From an uncultured Actinomycetes bacterium (lineage in GTDB: Bacteria > Actinomycetota > Actinomycetes > Nanopelagicales > Nanopelagicaceae), in NCBI GenBank assembly GCA_937876245.1, contig CALEGP010000003.1, positions 16,871 through 80,870 on the forward strand: a stretch of DNA of 64,000 nt, written 5' to 3'. Under the pieces are notes generated by a model that was not told the origin of the DNA, did not search any database, and saw nothing but the letters and a program-made list of their open reading frames with translations. The position numbers and the translations under genes were made by a program. Shown one piece after another: positions 28,891 through 36,146 of this stretch. Every line of letters begins with the position of its first letter. Within the stretch, counting starts at the first letter, position 1.

Positions 28891-29886
28891 TTACTTGATC
28901 TTTTTTAGCCGCTTATCCCAAGGTACGAACTCTGAGACTGTAGAGGCATCATAGAACTTGGCTGGAGTCTGGATTGTCTTCTTCCAGTTTGCCTTTGGTT
29001 CTTTTTTAAGGATTGAGATAGTTAGGTTTGCAAGAGAAATTCCTGACTCAACTGGATTGAAGTCCCATGAACCGTCAATTTCACCCTTTTTGATGGAAGT
29101 TACAGCCTCTGGTTGCATTTGTAGTCCAACAACCTTGATTGCAATCTTTCCTCGTGCAGCTATTGCAGCATAAGCTCCAAGAGCTGTTGGGTCGTTGTAA
29201 GCAACAATTGCATCAACGCTTGGGTACTTGATAAGTGCTTGTTCTACTGCTTGGCGTCCGCCTTCAGAGTCATCGCTCTGGTTATCAACGCGACCCAAGT
29301 AGTTGTACTTGCTTACCTTATCGAGTTCTTGCTTAAACATCTTTGCATGCGCTTCCAGAGCCGCTACAGGGAAACCAAGTCCCACGTAGAGAACATTTCC
29401 ACCCTTAGGAAGAACTTCTTCTAGGTATTTAACTCGTTCTTTTGCAAGTGCGCGTTGTGGGAAGCCATCTTGCACCTGAGCAAGAGCAGGCTTTGCCGGC
29501 TTCTTGGCAGAATCTTTAACTGTGTAGTTCATTGTGATCACTTTGATGCCGGCAGCTTTCGCCTTATCCATTGCTGGCTTTAGGCCAACTGAGTCAAGAG
29601 GATAAACGATCATAGCGCCGACCTTCTTTGTGATCATTGCTTCGATATCTGAAATTTGCTTATTGCCATCGAGTTGTGCGTCGATTGGCATGAAACCGTA
29701 TCCGGCCTTAGCAAGCGTCTTTTCAGCGGCAGTTCCGATTGCCTTTAAGTATGTATTAGCTTCGATTGGGTAGCTAAATCCAACAGTAATTTTTGGTGCA
29801 GCCGTAGCTGGTGCAACTGAAGGAACAATTAGTGCTGCAGCTGCCATCAAAGGCAGGAACAACACCTTTCGATTCTTAAACTTCAT
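28891..29886 (-). CDS. Sugar ABC transporter substrate-binding protein (RbsB type)
   Basis: A 331-residue periplasmic-binding-protein type 1 sugar receptor. A signal peptide (residues about 1-30, MKFKNRKVLFLPLM, ending in PATAAP) is followed by ITVGFSYPIEANTYLKA and a two-lobed fold (IDAQLDGNKQISDIEAM, VDAIVAYNDPTALGAYAAI). The ATG at 29886 is preceded by AAGGAG. It overlaps the permease stop by 11 bases and is the last gene of the transporter operon. The sugar is not readable; L-fucose or a related deoxy-sugar is suggested by the neighbouring enzymes. Confidence 0.88.
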   Translation of the reverse strand: MKFKNRKVLFLPLMAAAALIVPSVAPATAAPKITVGFSYPIEANTYLKAIGTAAEKTLAKAGYGFMPIDAQLDGNKQISDIEAMITKKVGAMIVYPLDSVGLKPAMDKAKAAGIKVITMNYTVKDSAKKPAKPALAQVQDGFPQRALAKERVKYLEEVLPKGGNVLYVGLGFPVAALEAHAKMFKQELDKVSKYNYLGRVDNQSDDSEGGRQAVEQALIKYPSVDAIVAYNDPTALGAYAAIAARGKIAIKVVGLQMQPEAVTSIKKGEIDGSWDFNPVESGISLANLTISILKKEPKANWKKTIQTPAKFYDASTVSEFVPWDKRLKKIK

Positions 29887-30862
29887 TACTTTTCTCCTTA
29901 GATTTTGCCCGGCCTGATAATTCAAGACGGATTCGGTCGAACAGAACTGCAGCTCCTAACAAGACACCAGTAACAACTTGTTGCCAGTATGAGGAGACCC
30001 CCTGAATTGTCAGGGAATTCGATACGGTTTGCAGGAAGAGGAGGCCAATTACTGTTCCCCAAATACTTCCCACGCCACCGCTAAGGCGAGTTCCACCAAG
30101 CAGAACTCCGGCCACAACAGTTAATTCCAATCCAGCGCCAGCAGTCGGCGCGGCCGAACTTAGGCGACCAACTTGCATGATTCCAGCTATCGCAGCGCAG
30201 AATGCAGAAATTACATAGGCATTCATTTTGACTCTGCCGGTATAGATTCCCGCCAACTTTGCCGCAAATTCATTCCCGCCAACTGCATAAATATCTCGCC
30301 CAAAGTAGGTAGATTTCAAAATATAAATAGAAATACCGGCAAGCACAATTACTACAAGCATTGGCCCTGGTATTGGGCCCACGTTCCCATCACCAATCTT
30401 GTTTATTAGCGAACCGGTGTCAACTCTGCGAGTTGTTCCGTTGGTAACCAGGTAAGAAATTCCACGAAAAATTCCGAGAGTTCCAAGCGTCACCACAAAA
30501 CTATTCAACCCCAGCCTGCCGATGAGCGTGCCATTCACACCACCAACAATCAGTGTTACTAGCGCGATAGTTGCTACTACTGCAAAATACCGCGGCATTA
30601 AATCAACCATCCCTGAAAGCAAGATTCCCGAGAATGCCAGAACACTTCCTACGCTTAGATCAATACCAGCAGTAAGAATTGTGTATGTCATTCCAATGCC
30701 AAGAACGATAGGAATTGCAGAAGAGCGAATAATATTCGACAAATTTGACCCAGAAAAAAATACTGGCTGAGTGATGGCCATAACGATTATCAAAAGAATT
30801 TCTAGAAATAACACACCGAACCATGCCGGCATCGTGCTCAACGTTGGCATTCTAAATTTCAT
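29876..30862 (-). CDS. Sugar ABC transporter permease (RbsC type)
   Basis: A 328-residue inner-membrane permease with about nine or ten hydrophobic segments. Typical stretches are LTAGIDLSVGSVLAFSGI, the GLNSFVVTLGTLGIFRGIS region and GGVGSIWGTVIGLLFLQ near the C-terminus. It starts right at the ATPase stop and overlaps the binding protein start. The complete protein contrasts with the truncated permease relic nearby. Confidence 0.92.
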   Translation of the reverse strand: MKFRMPTLSTMPAWFGVLFLEILLIIVMAITQPVFFSGSNLSNIIRSSAIPIVLGIGMTYTILTAGIDLSVGSVLAFSGILLSGMVDLMPRYFAVVATIALVTLIVGGVNGTLIGRLGLNSFVVTLGTLGIFRGISYLVTNGTTRRVDTGSLINKIGDGNVGPIPGPMLVVIVLAGISIYILKSTYFGRDIYAVGGNEFAAKLAGIYTGRVKMNAYVISAFCAAIAGIMQVGRLSSAAPTAGAGLELTVVAGVLLGGTRLSGGVGSIWGTVIGLLFLQTVSNSLTIQGVSSYWQQVVTGVLLGAAVLFDRIRLELSGRAKSKEKSNEV

Positions 30863-32362
30863 TTACTTTACTCCTGTCGCTGCAGCCACAACTTCGGCTT
30901 CACTGGTTTTGCTTCGGTCTAGGTTTGCTGAAAGTTCTCCGGCATGCATAACAAGTATCCGATCCGAAATTTCAAAAATTTCGCTGATTTCAGAGGAAAC
31001 GAGAAGAATGCTTAGGCCTTCATCTGCCAATTTACGCAAGATTTCATAAATCTCGGCTTTAGCTCCCAAGTCCACGCCGCGAGTTGCCTCATCTAAAATT
31101 AGGATTTTTGGATTGGTCTGTAGACATCTAGCAATAACGACTTTCTGTTGATTGCCGCCGGAAAGGCTCTTAATTAGGGCATCTGCGCCAGAAGCTTTGA
31201 TGCTGAACTTATCAATCCAATTTCCAACAATTCTTTCTTCATTTCGCTTAGAGCGATGTTTCAATTCAAACTTGTGCTGCGACAACATCAAATTATCTCG
31301 AACCGACATTTCATGAATAGTTGATTTTTCACGACGATCATCTGGCACGAGTGCAATTCCTGAAGCAAGAGCGGTTCGTGAATTATTTCCTGCTTTTCTT
31401 CCATTTATAAATACCGATCCAGCTTTTCTCTGGCGTACTCCCGAGAGAGTTTCGACAAGCTCGGTTCGACCGGCACCAGCAAGTCCCGCAAGGCCAACAA
31501 TCTCACCTTCTCGAACTTCAAAGGAGATATCCCGGTAGGCCCCGGCACGATCAGATAACCCTTTAACTTCAAGTACTGGCCTCTTCCCTACGGCGCTGTA
31601 ATTTCTTCGAGCTGATGCTTTTGGTTTATTGATAACCATTCGTTCTATTAGCCAGTTTTCATCAATCCCAGAACGATCGCTGGTATCAATGAATTTACCA
31701 TCACGAAGCACGGTAAAACGATCACTAATTTCAAGCATCTCAGACATGCGGTGGGTAATTAAAACCACAGCCACCCCATCTTCACGGAGTTGGCGCACAA
31801 CCTTAAAGAGTGCTTCGACTTCATTGGGTGCGAGTGAGGATGTTGGCTCATCCAACAATAAAACTTTGGCATTAAAAGATAGTGCTCGCGCTATTTCAAC
31901 CAGTTGCTGTTCGTGCTGAGGAAGCGTAGATACTTCCCGACGTGGATCAACTGAAATATTTAAACGTTCTAGTATCTCTAGAGCTCTTCGATCTGTATCT
32001 TTCCAGTCGATGCCGAATTTATTGCGAGATTGGTTGTGCCCAATAAAGATATTTTCAGCGATCCCAAGATTAGGAATTAGACTAAGTTCTTGACTCACCA
32101 TAGTCACGCCATATCTCATCGCATCTCTTACAGAGTGAAATTCTTTTGTAGCTCCTGCTACTAAAATTTCGCCTTTATCTGGCCTTATAACACCGCCCAA
32201 AATCTTTAAAAGTGTTGATTTCCCCGATCCATTTTCGCCAGCAACAGTGTGAACCTCGCCGGGGCGTAAATCCAGACTCACATTTGAAAGTGCTTGGACA
32301 GCATCGAATCGCTTACTGATATGGCGCATCTCCACGCCTGCATTCATCGTTGTAACTGACAC
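30863..32362 (-). CDS. Sugar ABC transporter ATP-binding protein (RbsA/MglA type)
   Basis: A 499-residue tandem ATPase. Domain 1 has Walker A GENGSGKST (42-50) and Walker B VLLLDEPTS. Domain 2 has the degenerate Walker A GLAGAGRTEL and the signature LSGGNQQKV with ILDEATRGVD. This double-ATPase form is specific to ribose/galactose/xylose-type importers. Its start shares a base with the VOC gene stop (TAATG), so the operon is VOC, ATPase, permease, binding protein. Confidence 0.93.
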   Translation of the reverse strand: MSVTTMNAGVEMRHISKRFDAVQALSNVSLDLRPGEVHTVAGENGSGKSTLLKILGGVIRPDKGEILVAGATKEFHSVRDAMRYGVTMVSQELSLIPNLGIAENIFIGHNQSRNKFGIDWKDTDRRALEILERLNISVDPRREVSTLPQHEQQLVEIARALSFNAKVLLLDEPTSSLAPNEVEALFKVVRQLREDGVAVVLITHRMSEMLEISDRFTVLRDGKFIDTSDRSGIDENWLIERMVINKPKASARRNYSAVGKRPVLEVKGLSDRAGAYRDISFEVREGEIVGLAGLAGAGRTELVETLSGVRQRKAGSVFINGRKAGNNSRTALASGIALVPDDRREKSTIHEMSVRDNLMLSQHKFELKHRSKRNEERIVGNWIDKFSIKASGADALIKSLSGGNQQKVVIARCLQTNPKILILDEATRGVDLGAKAEIYEILRKLADEGLSILLVSSEISEIFEISDRILVMHAGELSANLDRSKTSEAEVVAAATGVK

Positions 32363-32871
32363 TATTTTGAAGCCCGTTCGTATTCCACTAATTCAAGTTG
32401 ATTGTTCCAAGGATCCAAAACATAAATAATCCGTTGGCCAGCAGCAGGTCCTTCATTAATTTCAATTGGTCCAGCCATGAAAGTCAATCCATATTCAGCC
32501 CTAAGTTCCAAAACTTTATCCAGGTTTGTAACTTTGAAAGCAATATGGTGTCCGCCTAAATCTGAATTTTTTGGTGGTGTTGTCCGGCGATCTTCGGGAC
32601 GGTCATATTGAAAAAGTTCAAGCCTGCTGCCATTGCCATATTCAAGCATCGCCAAAGTGAAACGCCCGTCGGCAACATTCACATGCGCAAGTGACCAATC
32701 TTTGCCGTCTACTTCTGGAAACTCGCGTCCATCAAATGGGCCCAGACGAAATATTTCTTTTGCGCCAAGCAGAGTGCAATAAAACGAAACTGCCTCATCA
32801 AGATTAGGAATGGTCATTCCAACATGATCCATGCCTTCAACACCTGGCATATTGCGCGTTTCAATGGCCAT
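32362..32871 (-). CDS. VOC (glyoxalase/dioxygenase-type) metalloprotein in sugar transporter operon
   Basis: A 169-residue vicinal-oxygen-chelate protein with two beta-alpha-beta-beta-beta repeats. The metal ligand set His16, Glu85, His108 or His109 and Glu160 is complete. It lies first in the ABC transporter operon, translationally coupled to the ATPase, with a GGGAGAG Shine-Dalgarno. VOC members include epimerases, lyases and dioxygenases; which of these it is cannot be read. Its place suggests action on the imported sugar or a keto-acid intermediate. Confidence 0.78.
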   Translation of the reverse strand: MAIETRNMPGVEGMDHVGMTIPNLDEAVSFYCTLLGAKEIFRLGPFDGREFPEVDGKDWSLAHVNVADGRFTLAMLEYGNGSRLELFQYDRPEDRRTTPPKNSDLGGHHIAFKVTNLDKVLELRAEYGLTFMAGPIEINEGPAAGQRIIYVLDPWNNQLELVEYERASK

Positions 32872-32912
32872 GTCTCTCCCATGCGTAAACCGGGTGGGGG
32901 CTTACTTGGCTA

Positions 32913-32942
32913 ATTCTCTTGTTCTTTTATGACGCTCGTCAA
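32913..32942 (-). promoter_or_regulatory. Candidate promoter of the VOC-ABC transporter operon
   Basis: On the minus strand, -35 TTGACG (32937-32942) and -10 GAGAAT (32913-32918) have an 18-base spacer, about 42 bases before the VOC start. The -35 is good and the -10 moderate. Confidence 0.45.
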
Positions 32943-32946
32943 GTAT

Positions 32947-32969
32947 TTGTCATAACAATCTTGTGACAA
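32947..32969. promoter_or_regulatory. Inverted-repeat operator candidate next to the transporter promoter
   Basis: TTGTCA at one end and TGACAA at the other frame a 23-base imperfect palindrome. The inner half is itself TTGTCATAACAA, an even palindrome. It lies five bases upstream of the proposed -35. This is the typical size and shape of a site for a GntR- or LacI-type regulator, but no regulator gene is visible nearby. A single TTGTCA half-site also occurs in the divergent region at 24.65 kb. Confidence 0.4.
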
Positions 32970-33079
32970 TTCGCCTTGAAAATAACAAAAAATGTGACCT
33001 GGGCCTTATCAATTAGCCGTACAACGCTCATGTAGGTAGAAATTGAATAATTGCATAAGAAAAGAACTAAATACGTTAG

Positions 33080-33385
33080 TTACTGGTGGCTAGGCGTGCG
33101 GATTTGAACCTTCGAAGGTATGGGGATTTACAATCCTGATCGAGGGCAAACCCTCGCCCAGCCAAGCCAGATTTCACACGGGAACTAGCGCTAAGAGCCA
33201 CCTTAAATTCTCGGCTGGTATTCTTTTGGTATGAGTGGGCGCATGGCATTTCTGAAAGAAAATAGCGAAGTGATTAAGGCTATCGCCGCACGCCATAAAG
33301 GCCTCAAGATTGCAGTGTTTGGAAGTGTTGCCAGGGGCGAAGATAGACCAGATAGTGATGTTGATTTTCTGGTGACCTTCGACAA
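33080..33385 (+). repeat. 306-bp direct repeat, copy 1 (tRNA-Tyr relic + MNT gene start)
   Basis: Identical base for base to 35181-35486. It begins in the 3' flank of a decayed tRNA-Tyr copy and ends after codon 51 (AA of codon 52) of the nucleotidyltransferase gene. Identity stops abruptly at both ends. The gap 32872-33230 has no intact gene: it holds the transporter promoter and operator, about 110 bases of unassigned AT-rich DNA and this repeat's tRNA relic. Confidence 0.95.
33084..33168 (-). pseudogene. Decayed tRNA-Tyr (GTA) copy 1
   Basis: An 85-base stretch, the same length as the intact tRNA-Tyr at 36.15 kb. It keeps the 3' ACCA, a 19-base core identical to the intact gene (33100-33118), a GTA anticodon in a TTGTAAA loop, and an acceptor with 6 of 7 pairs. 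The T-stem (GAAGG against CCGCA) has only two pairs and the anticodon stem only three, so it is not a working tRNA. Confidence 0.7.
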
Positions 33386-33521
33386 GGGAACTTCCTTGTT
33401 GGACCTGGTTGGCCTACAGGATGCACTTGCGGATTATCTCAAAATTCCTGTCGATGTGATCTCAACCGGTGGTCTTAAGGAAAGAGACCACCCTATTCGC
33501 GCAGAGGCACTTACCTTGTGA
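33231..33521 (+). CDS. MNT-type nucleotidyltransferase (MntA-like antitoxin), copy 1
   Basis: A 96-residue minimal nucleotidyltransferase. The catalytic GS-x10-D-x-D motif is intact (Gly31, Ser32, Asp43, Asp45). In MNT-HEPN toxin-antitoxin pairs this protein silences the HEPN RNase by adding AMP to a tyrosine. The first 52 residues are identical to the copy at 35332, but residues 53-96 (GTSLLDLVGLQ onwards) are clearly different. Its stop overlaps the start of a truncated HepT gene (GTGA). Confidence 0.85.
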   Translation: MSGRMAFLKENSEVIKAIAARHKGLKIAVFGSVARGEDRPDSDVDFLVTFDKGTSLLDLVGLQDALADYLKIPVDVISTGGLKERDHPIRAEALTL

Positions 33522-33604
33522 CACGCACAGATGAACTATTTATTGCTGACCTTTTTGAAACCGCAGAAAAGTTAGCAACACTGCGCCGTACACGTATTGC
33601 CTAG
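33518..33604 (+). pseudogene. Truncated HEPN (HepT-like) toxin gene
   Basis: The frame starts with a GTG overlapping the MNT stop and reads 28 residues (TRTDELFIADLFETAEKLA and a basic end), matching the N-terminal helix of HepT-type HEPN proteins, then stops at TAG. The HEPN RNase motif R-x4-H-x-Y is missing altogether. The quinone oxidoreductase gene begins six bases later, so the rest was probably lost when that cargo was joined. Confidence 0.65.
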
Positions 33605-33610
33605 GACTAG

Positions 33611-34576
33611 ATGAAGGCAATTCAGATCTCAGAAGTCGGCGGCCCTGAAGTTCTGCGCTTATCCGAAATCGATCCTCCCACTATTACGGCAACTCAAGGG
33701 CTAATCAAAGTTTCTATAGCAGGAGTTAATTTCATTGATATCTACCATCGCCTTGGCAGATATCCGCAGAGCCTGCCATTTACTCCCGGTGTTGAAGGCA
33801 TCGGCATAATCACTGAACTTGGAACAGCTGCACCAGAAGATTTAAAGATTGGAATGCGAGTTGGTTGGGTTATGGCAAGTGGCGGATACGCGGAATTTGC
33901 TGCGATTCCAGCGGCCAGTTTGATTCCAATTCCAGAAGATATTGCCGATGAAGATGCTATTGCGCTCTTACTTCAAGGAATGACTGCGCATTATTTGACT
34001 AGAGATTCATACAGAATTAAACCAGGCGATATAGCCCTTGTTCATTCAGGTGCTGGCGGTGTTGGATTATTGCTAACGCAATATATAAAGTCACTTGGCG
34101 GCCGAGTAATTGCCACTGCATCTACATCGGCGAAGCAAGACTTGGCAAGATCTGCTGGAGCAGACTTAGCAATTGGCTACGAAAATTTTGCAATTCGCGT
34201 GAAGGAATTTACTGATGGCAAGGGTGTGAGTGTTATCTACGATGGAGTAGGACAGAGCACCTTTGAACAAGGGTTGCAGGCTCTTGGCCGCAGGGGAACA
34301 TTTGCTATTTTTGGCGCTGCGAGTGGCCAAGTCGAACCCATCGAGATAATGAAGATCTCAGCCGGTTCTATATTTCTGACCAGGCCGACACTCGCTGATT
34401 TTGTGGCCACCAGAAAGGAATTACTCTGGCGCGCCAATGACGTCTTCGCTGCCTTTGTGCGCAATGACTTAAAAATTGCAATTGTTGCTAGTTACGCCCT
34501 AGGCCAGGCCTCTGATGCGCACTTAAATTTGGAGAACCGCACATCTACCGGAAAGTTGATTCTGAAAATTCGGTAA
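33611..34576 (+). CDS. Quinone oxidoreductase (zinc-independent MDR family)
   Basis: A 321-residue NADPH:quinone reductase-like enzyme of the medium-chain dehydrogenase family. The N-terminal segment MKAIQISEVGGPEVLRL, the GVNFIDIYHRLGRYP stretch and the NADPH loop GAGGVGLLLTQYIKSLG are typical of the QOR group; zinc ligands are absent. It lies between the two MNT repeats as apparent cargo, with AGGA five bases before the ATG. It probably reduces quinones or reactive enals. Confidence 0.92.
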   Translation: MKAIQISEVGGPEVLRLSEIDPPTITATQGLIKVSIAGVNFIDIYHRLGRYPQSLPFTPGVEGIGIITELGTAAPEDLKIGMRVGWVMASGGYAEFAAIPAASLIPIPEDIADEDAIALLLQGMTAHYLTRDSYRIKPGDIALVHSGAGGVGLLLTQYIKSLGGRVIATASTSAKQDLARSAGADLAIGYENFAIRVKEFTDGKGVSVIYDGVGQSTFEQGLQALGRRGTFAIFGAASGQVEPIEIMKISAGSIFLTRPTLADFVATRKELLWRANDVFAAFVRNDLKIAIVASYALGQASDAHLNLENRTSTGKLILKIR

Positions 34577-34585
34577 TGTTGGTCC

Positions 34586-35140
34586 GTGGCATATAAAGAT
34601 GCAAGTAGGGAGGCCCACTTTCCCGCAATCGAAAGACGCTACGGCGAAAAAATGGCTTACTGGTTTAAGGTTATGGCAAAGCTCTCTGATGCTAAGTATC
34701 CAGAACAAATTGCCCACCTCCGAGAGAACTTTGGCTTTTCACAAGCGCATGCCAACGCTCTCGTTATGTATTCCCGTGGCTCGAAATCGGCAAAGCGTTT
34801 TGAAACTCCTACTCAATACTTTAAGACTATTGATCCCAAACAGGCCAAGACAGTTCGTGCCATCTTAAAAACTCTGACCACAAAATTCCCCCAGCTAGAG
34901 CTCGTGATTGCTTGGAATCAGCCAATGCTTAAATTCAGGGATTCCTATGTTTTTGGAATCAGTACTGCAAAGAACCACATACTCTTTGCACCTTGGAGCC
35001 AAGAGGTACTAGAGAGATTTAGGCCAAAGATGAAAGATCTCGATGTAAAGAAAAAGACTGTGGCTGTTCCAAATGATTGGCTAATCGATGAGAAACTCTT
35101 GATTGCAATGGCAAAGGCCAGAATTGCTGAAATTAAGTAA
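34586..35140 (+). CDS. DUF4287/DUF1801 domain protein
   Basis: A 184-residue soluble protein. The N-terminal part (ERRYGEKMAYWFKVMAKLS, KYPEQIAHLRENFGFSQAHANALV) fits a DUF4287-type domain. The C-terminal part (VIAWNQPMLKFRDSYVFGIS, then ILFAPWSQEVLERFRPKMKD) fits the YdhG/DUF1801 iron-chaperone-like fold. The function is unknown. It starts at a GTG nine bases after the quinone oxidoreductase and is followed by the second repeat, so the two genes probably travel together. Confidence 0.8.
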   Translation: MAYKDASREAHFPAIERRYGEKMAYWFKVMAKLSDAKYPEQIAHLRENFGFSQAHANALVMYSRGSKSAKRFETPTQYFKTIDPKQAKTVRAILKTLTTKFPQLELVIAWNQPMLKFRDSYVFGISTAKNHILFAPWSQEVLERFRPKMKDLDVKKKTVAVPNDWLIDEKLLIAMAKARIAEIK

Positions 35141-35180
35141 GTTTTAGGCGTCTGGAATTCAGGCTCATTCTCATGAGTTC

Positions 35181-35486
35181 TTACTGGTGGCTAGGCGTGC
35201 GGATTTGAACCTTCGAAGGTATGGGGATTTACAATCCTGATCGAGGGCAAACCCTCGCCCAGCCAAGCCAGATTTCACACGGGAACTAGCGCTAAGAGCC
35301 ACCTTAAATTCTCGGCTGGTATTCTTTTGGTATGAGTGGGCGCATGGCATTTCTGAAAGAAAATAGCGAAGTGATTAAGGCTATCGCCGCACGCCATAAA
35401 GGCCTCAAGATTGCAGTGTTTGGAAGTGTTGCCAGGGGCGAAGATAGACCAGATAGTGATGTTGATTTTCTGGTGACCTTCGACAA
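35181..35486 (+). repeat. 306-bp direct repeat, copy 2
   Basis: Perfect copy of 33080-33385, 2101 bases downstream. Unlike copy 1, its left flank (35163-35177, GCTCATTCTCATGAG) also matches the 3' flank of the intact tRNA-Tyr (36125-36139) with one mismatch, so it seems nearer to the original arrangement. Confidence 0.95.
35185..35269 (-). pseudogene. Decayed tRNA-Tyr (GTA) copy 2
   Basis: Identical to the relic at 33084-33168. It keeps the ACCA end, GTA anticodon and 19-base core (35201-35219), with a broken T-stem. A small hairpin matching the one beside the intact tRNA-Tyr precedes it. Confidence 0.7.
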
Positions 35487-35622
35487 AGACGTTTCAGTGC
35501 TTGATTGGCTTTTGCTCAATGAAGAATTGGAGCAATTTCTAAAATTACCGGTAGATGTTATTTCAATGAATGGCCTAAAGCCTCGTGATGTTCGCATTCG
35601 TGAAGAAGCAATTTTGCTATGA
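35332..35622 (+). CDS. MNT-type nucleotidyltransferase (MntA-like antitoxin), copy 2
   Basis: A 96-residue nucleotidyltransferase with the same GS-x10-D-x-D motif (Ser32, Asp43, Asp45). Residues 1-52 equal copy 1. Residues 53-96 begin DVSVLDWLLLNEELEQFLKL and differ strongly, keeping only the pattern PVDVIS and GLK-R. It overlaps the following HepT-type gene as ATGA. The second half of MntA proteins contacts the HEPN partner, so the two copies should have different partners (inference). Confidence 0.85.
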   Translation: MSGRMAFLKENSEVIKAIAARHKGLKIAVFGSVARGEDRPDSDVDFLVTFDKDVSVLDWLLLNEELEQFLKLPVDVISMNGLKPRDVRIREEAILL

Positions 35623-35945
35623 GTAGGTCTGATGAAGAAAGAGTTCAGGATATTCTCGAAATAGCCATCTCCTTGGAAATACTCGTGGCAAAGAGCGAAG
35701 AGTTCTTTCTTGAAGATATAACCCACCAATGGGGTATTGAGAGAGCGTTGTAAAATATTGGTGAAGCCTGCATAAAAATGTCTGACTCCATAAAAGTGAA
35801 ATATTCAGATGTGGATTGGAAGTCAATCATTGGTATGAGGACATACTTGGCACATGCCTACCACCGGATAGATTCAGATATCGTTTGGAAGGCTGCAAGC
35901 ATAAGTGTCCCGGCTCTGGTCAAGGCTTTAAAGAAAACTTCGTAA
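35619..35945 (+). pseudogene. HEPN (HepT-like) toxin gene with in-frame stop
   Basis: The frame from the ATG at 35619 to the TAA at 35943 is 108 codons of a HepT/DUF86-type HEPN protein, interrupted by TAA at codon 45 (35751-35753) in an otherwise continuous match (...IERAL-stop-NIGEA...). The RNase and AMP-acceptor motif R-x4-H-x-Y is intact downstream as RTYLAHAY (Arg74, His79, Tyr81). A single change from CAA, AAA or GAA would restore it. It is either a recent inactivation or a sequencing error. Confidence 0.75.
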
Positions 35946-36146
35946 CCCCGCCATTGACATTGGCATACCCCCTCCCGAAGGGCAAGGATTCCAAAGCGAT
36001 TTAGCCTATTTTTAGTATTGATTTGGTATGAAACGATTGCCTACACCTGCAATTTAAAGGCACTAGAAATTGTCAGTAGCTAGTGAAAGAATACGTTTTG
36101 AATACAACTAAATATAGAACTCACGCTCATTTTCATGAGACCGAAC

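Noticed and set aside
33084..33168. A working second tRNA-Tyr gene
   Set aside because: The T-stem has only two pairs and the anticodon stem three; the acceptor has a T-T mismatch. Anticodon and length are kept, so it is a relic.
33611..35140. Transposon or prophage carrying the cargo genes
   Set aside because: No transposase, integrase, phage gene or terminal inverted repeats are seen; only the direct repeats and tRNA relics support past mobility.
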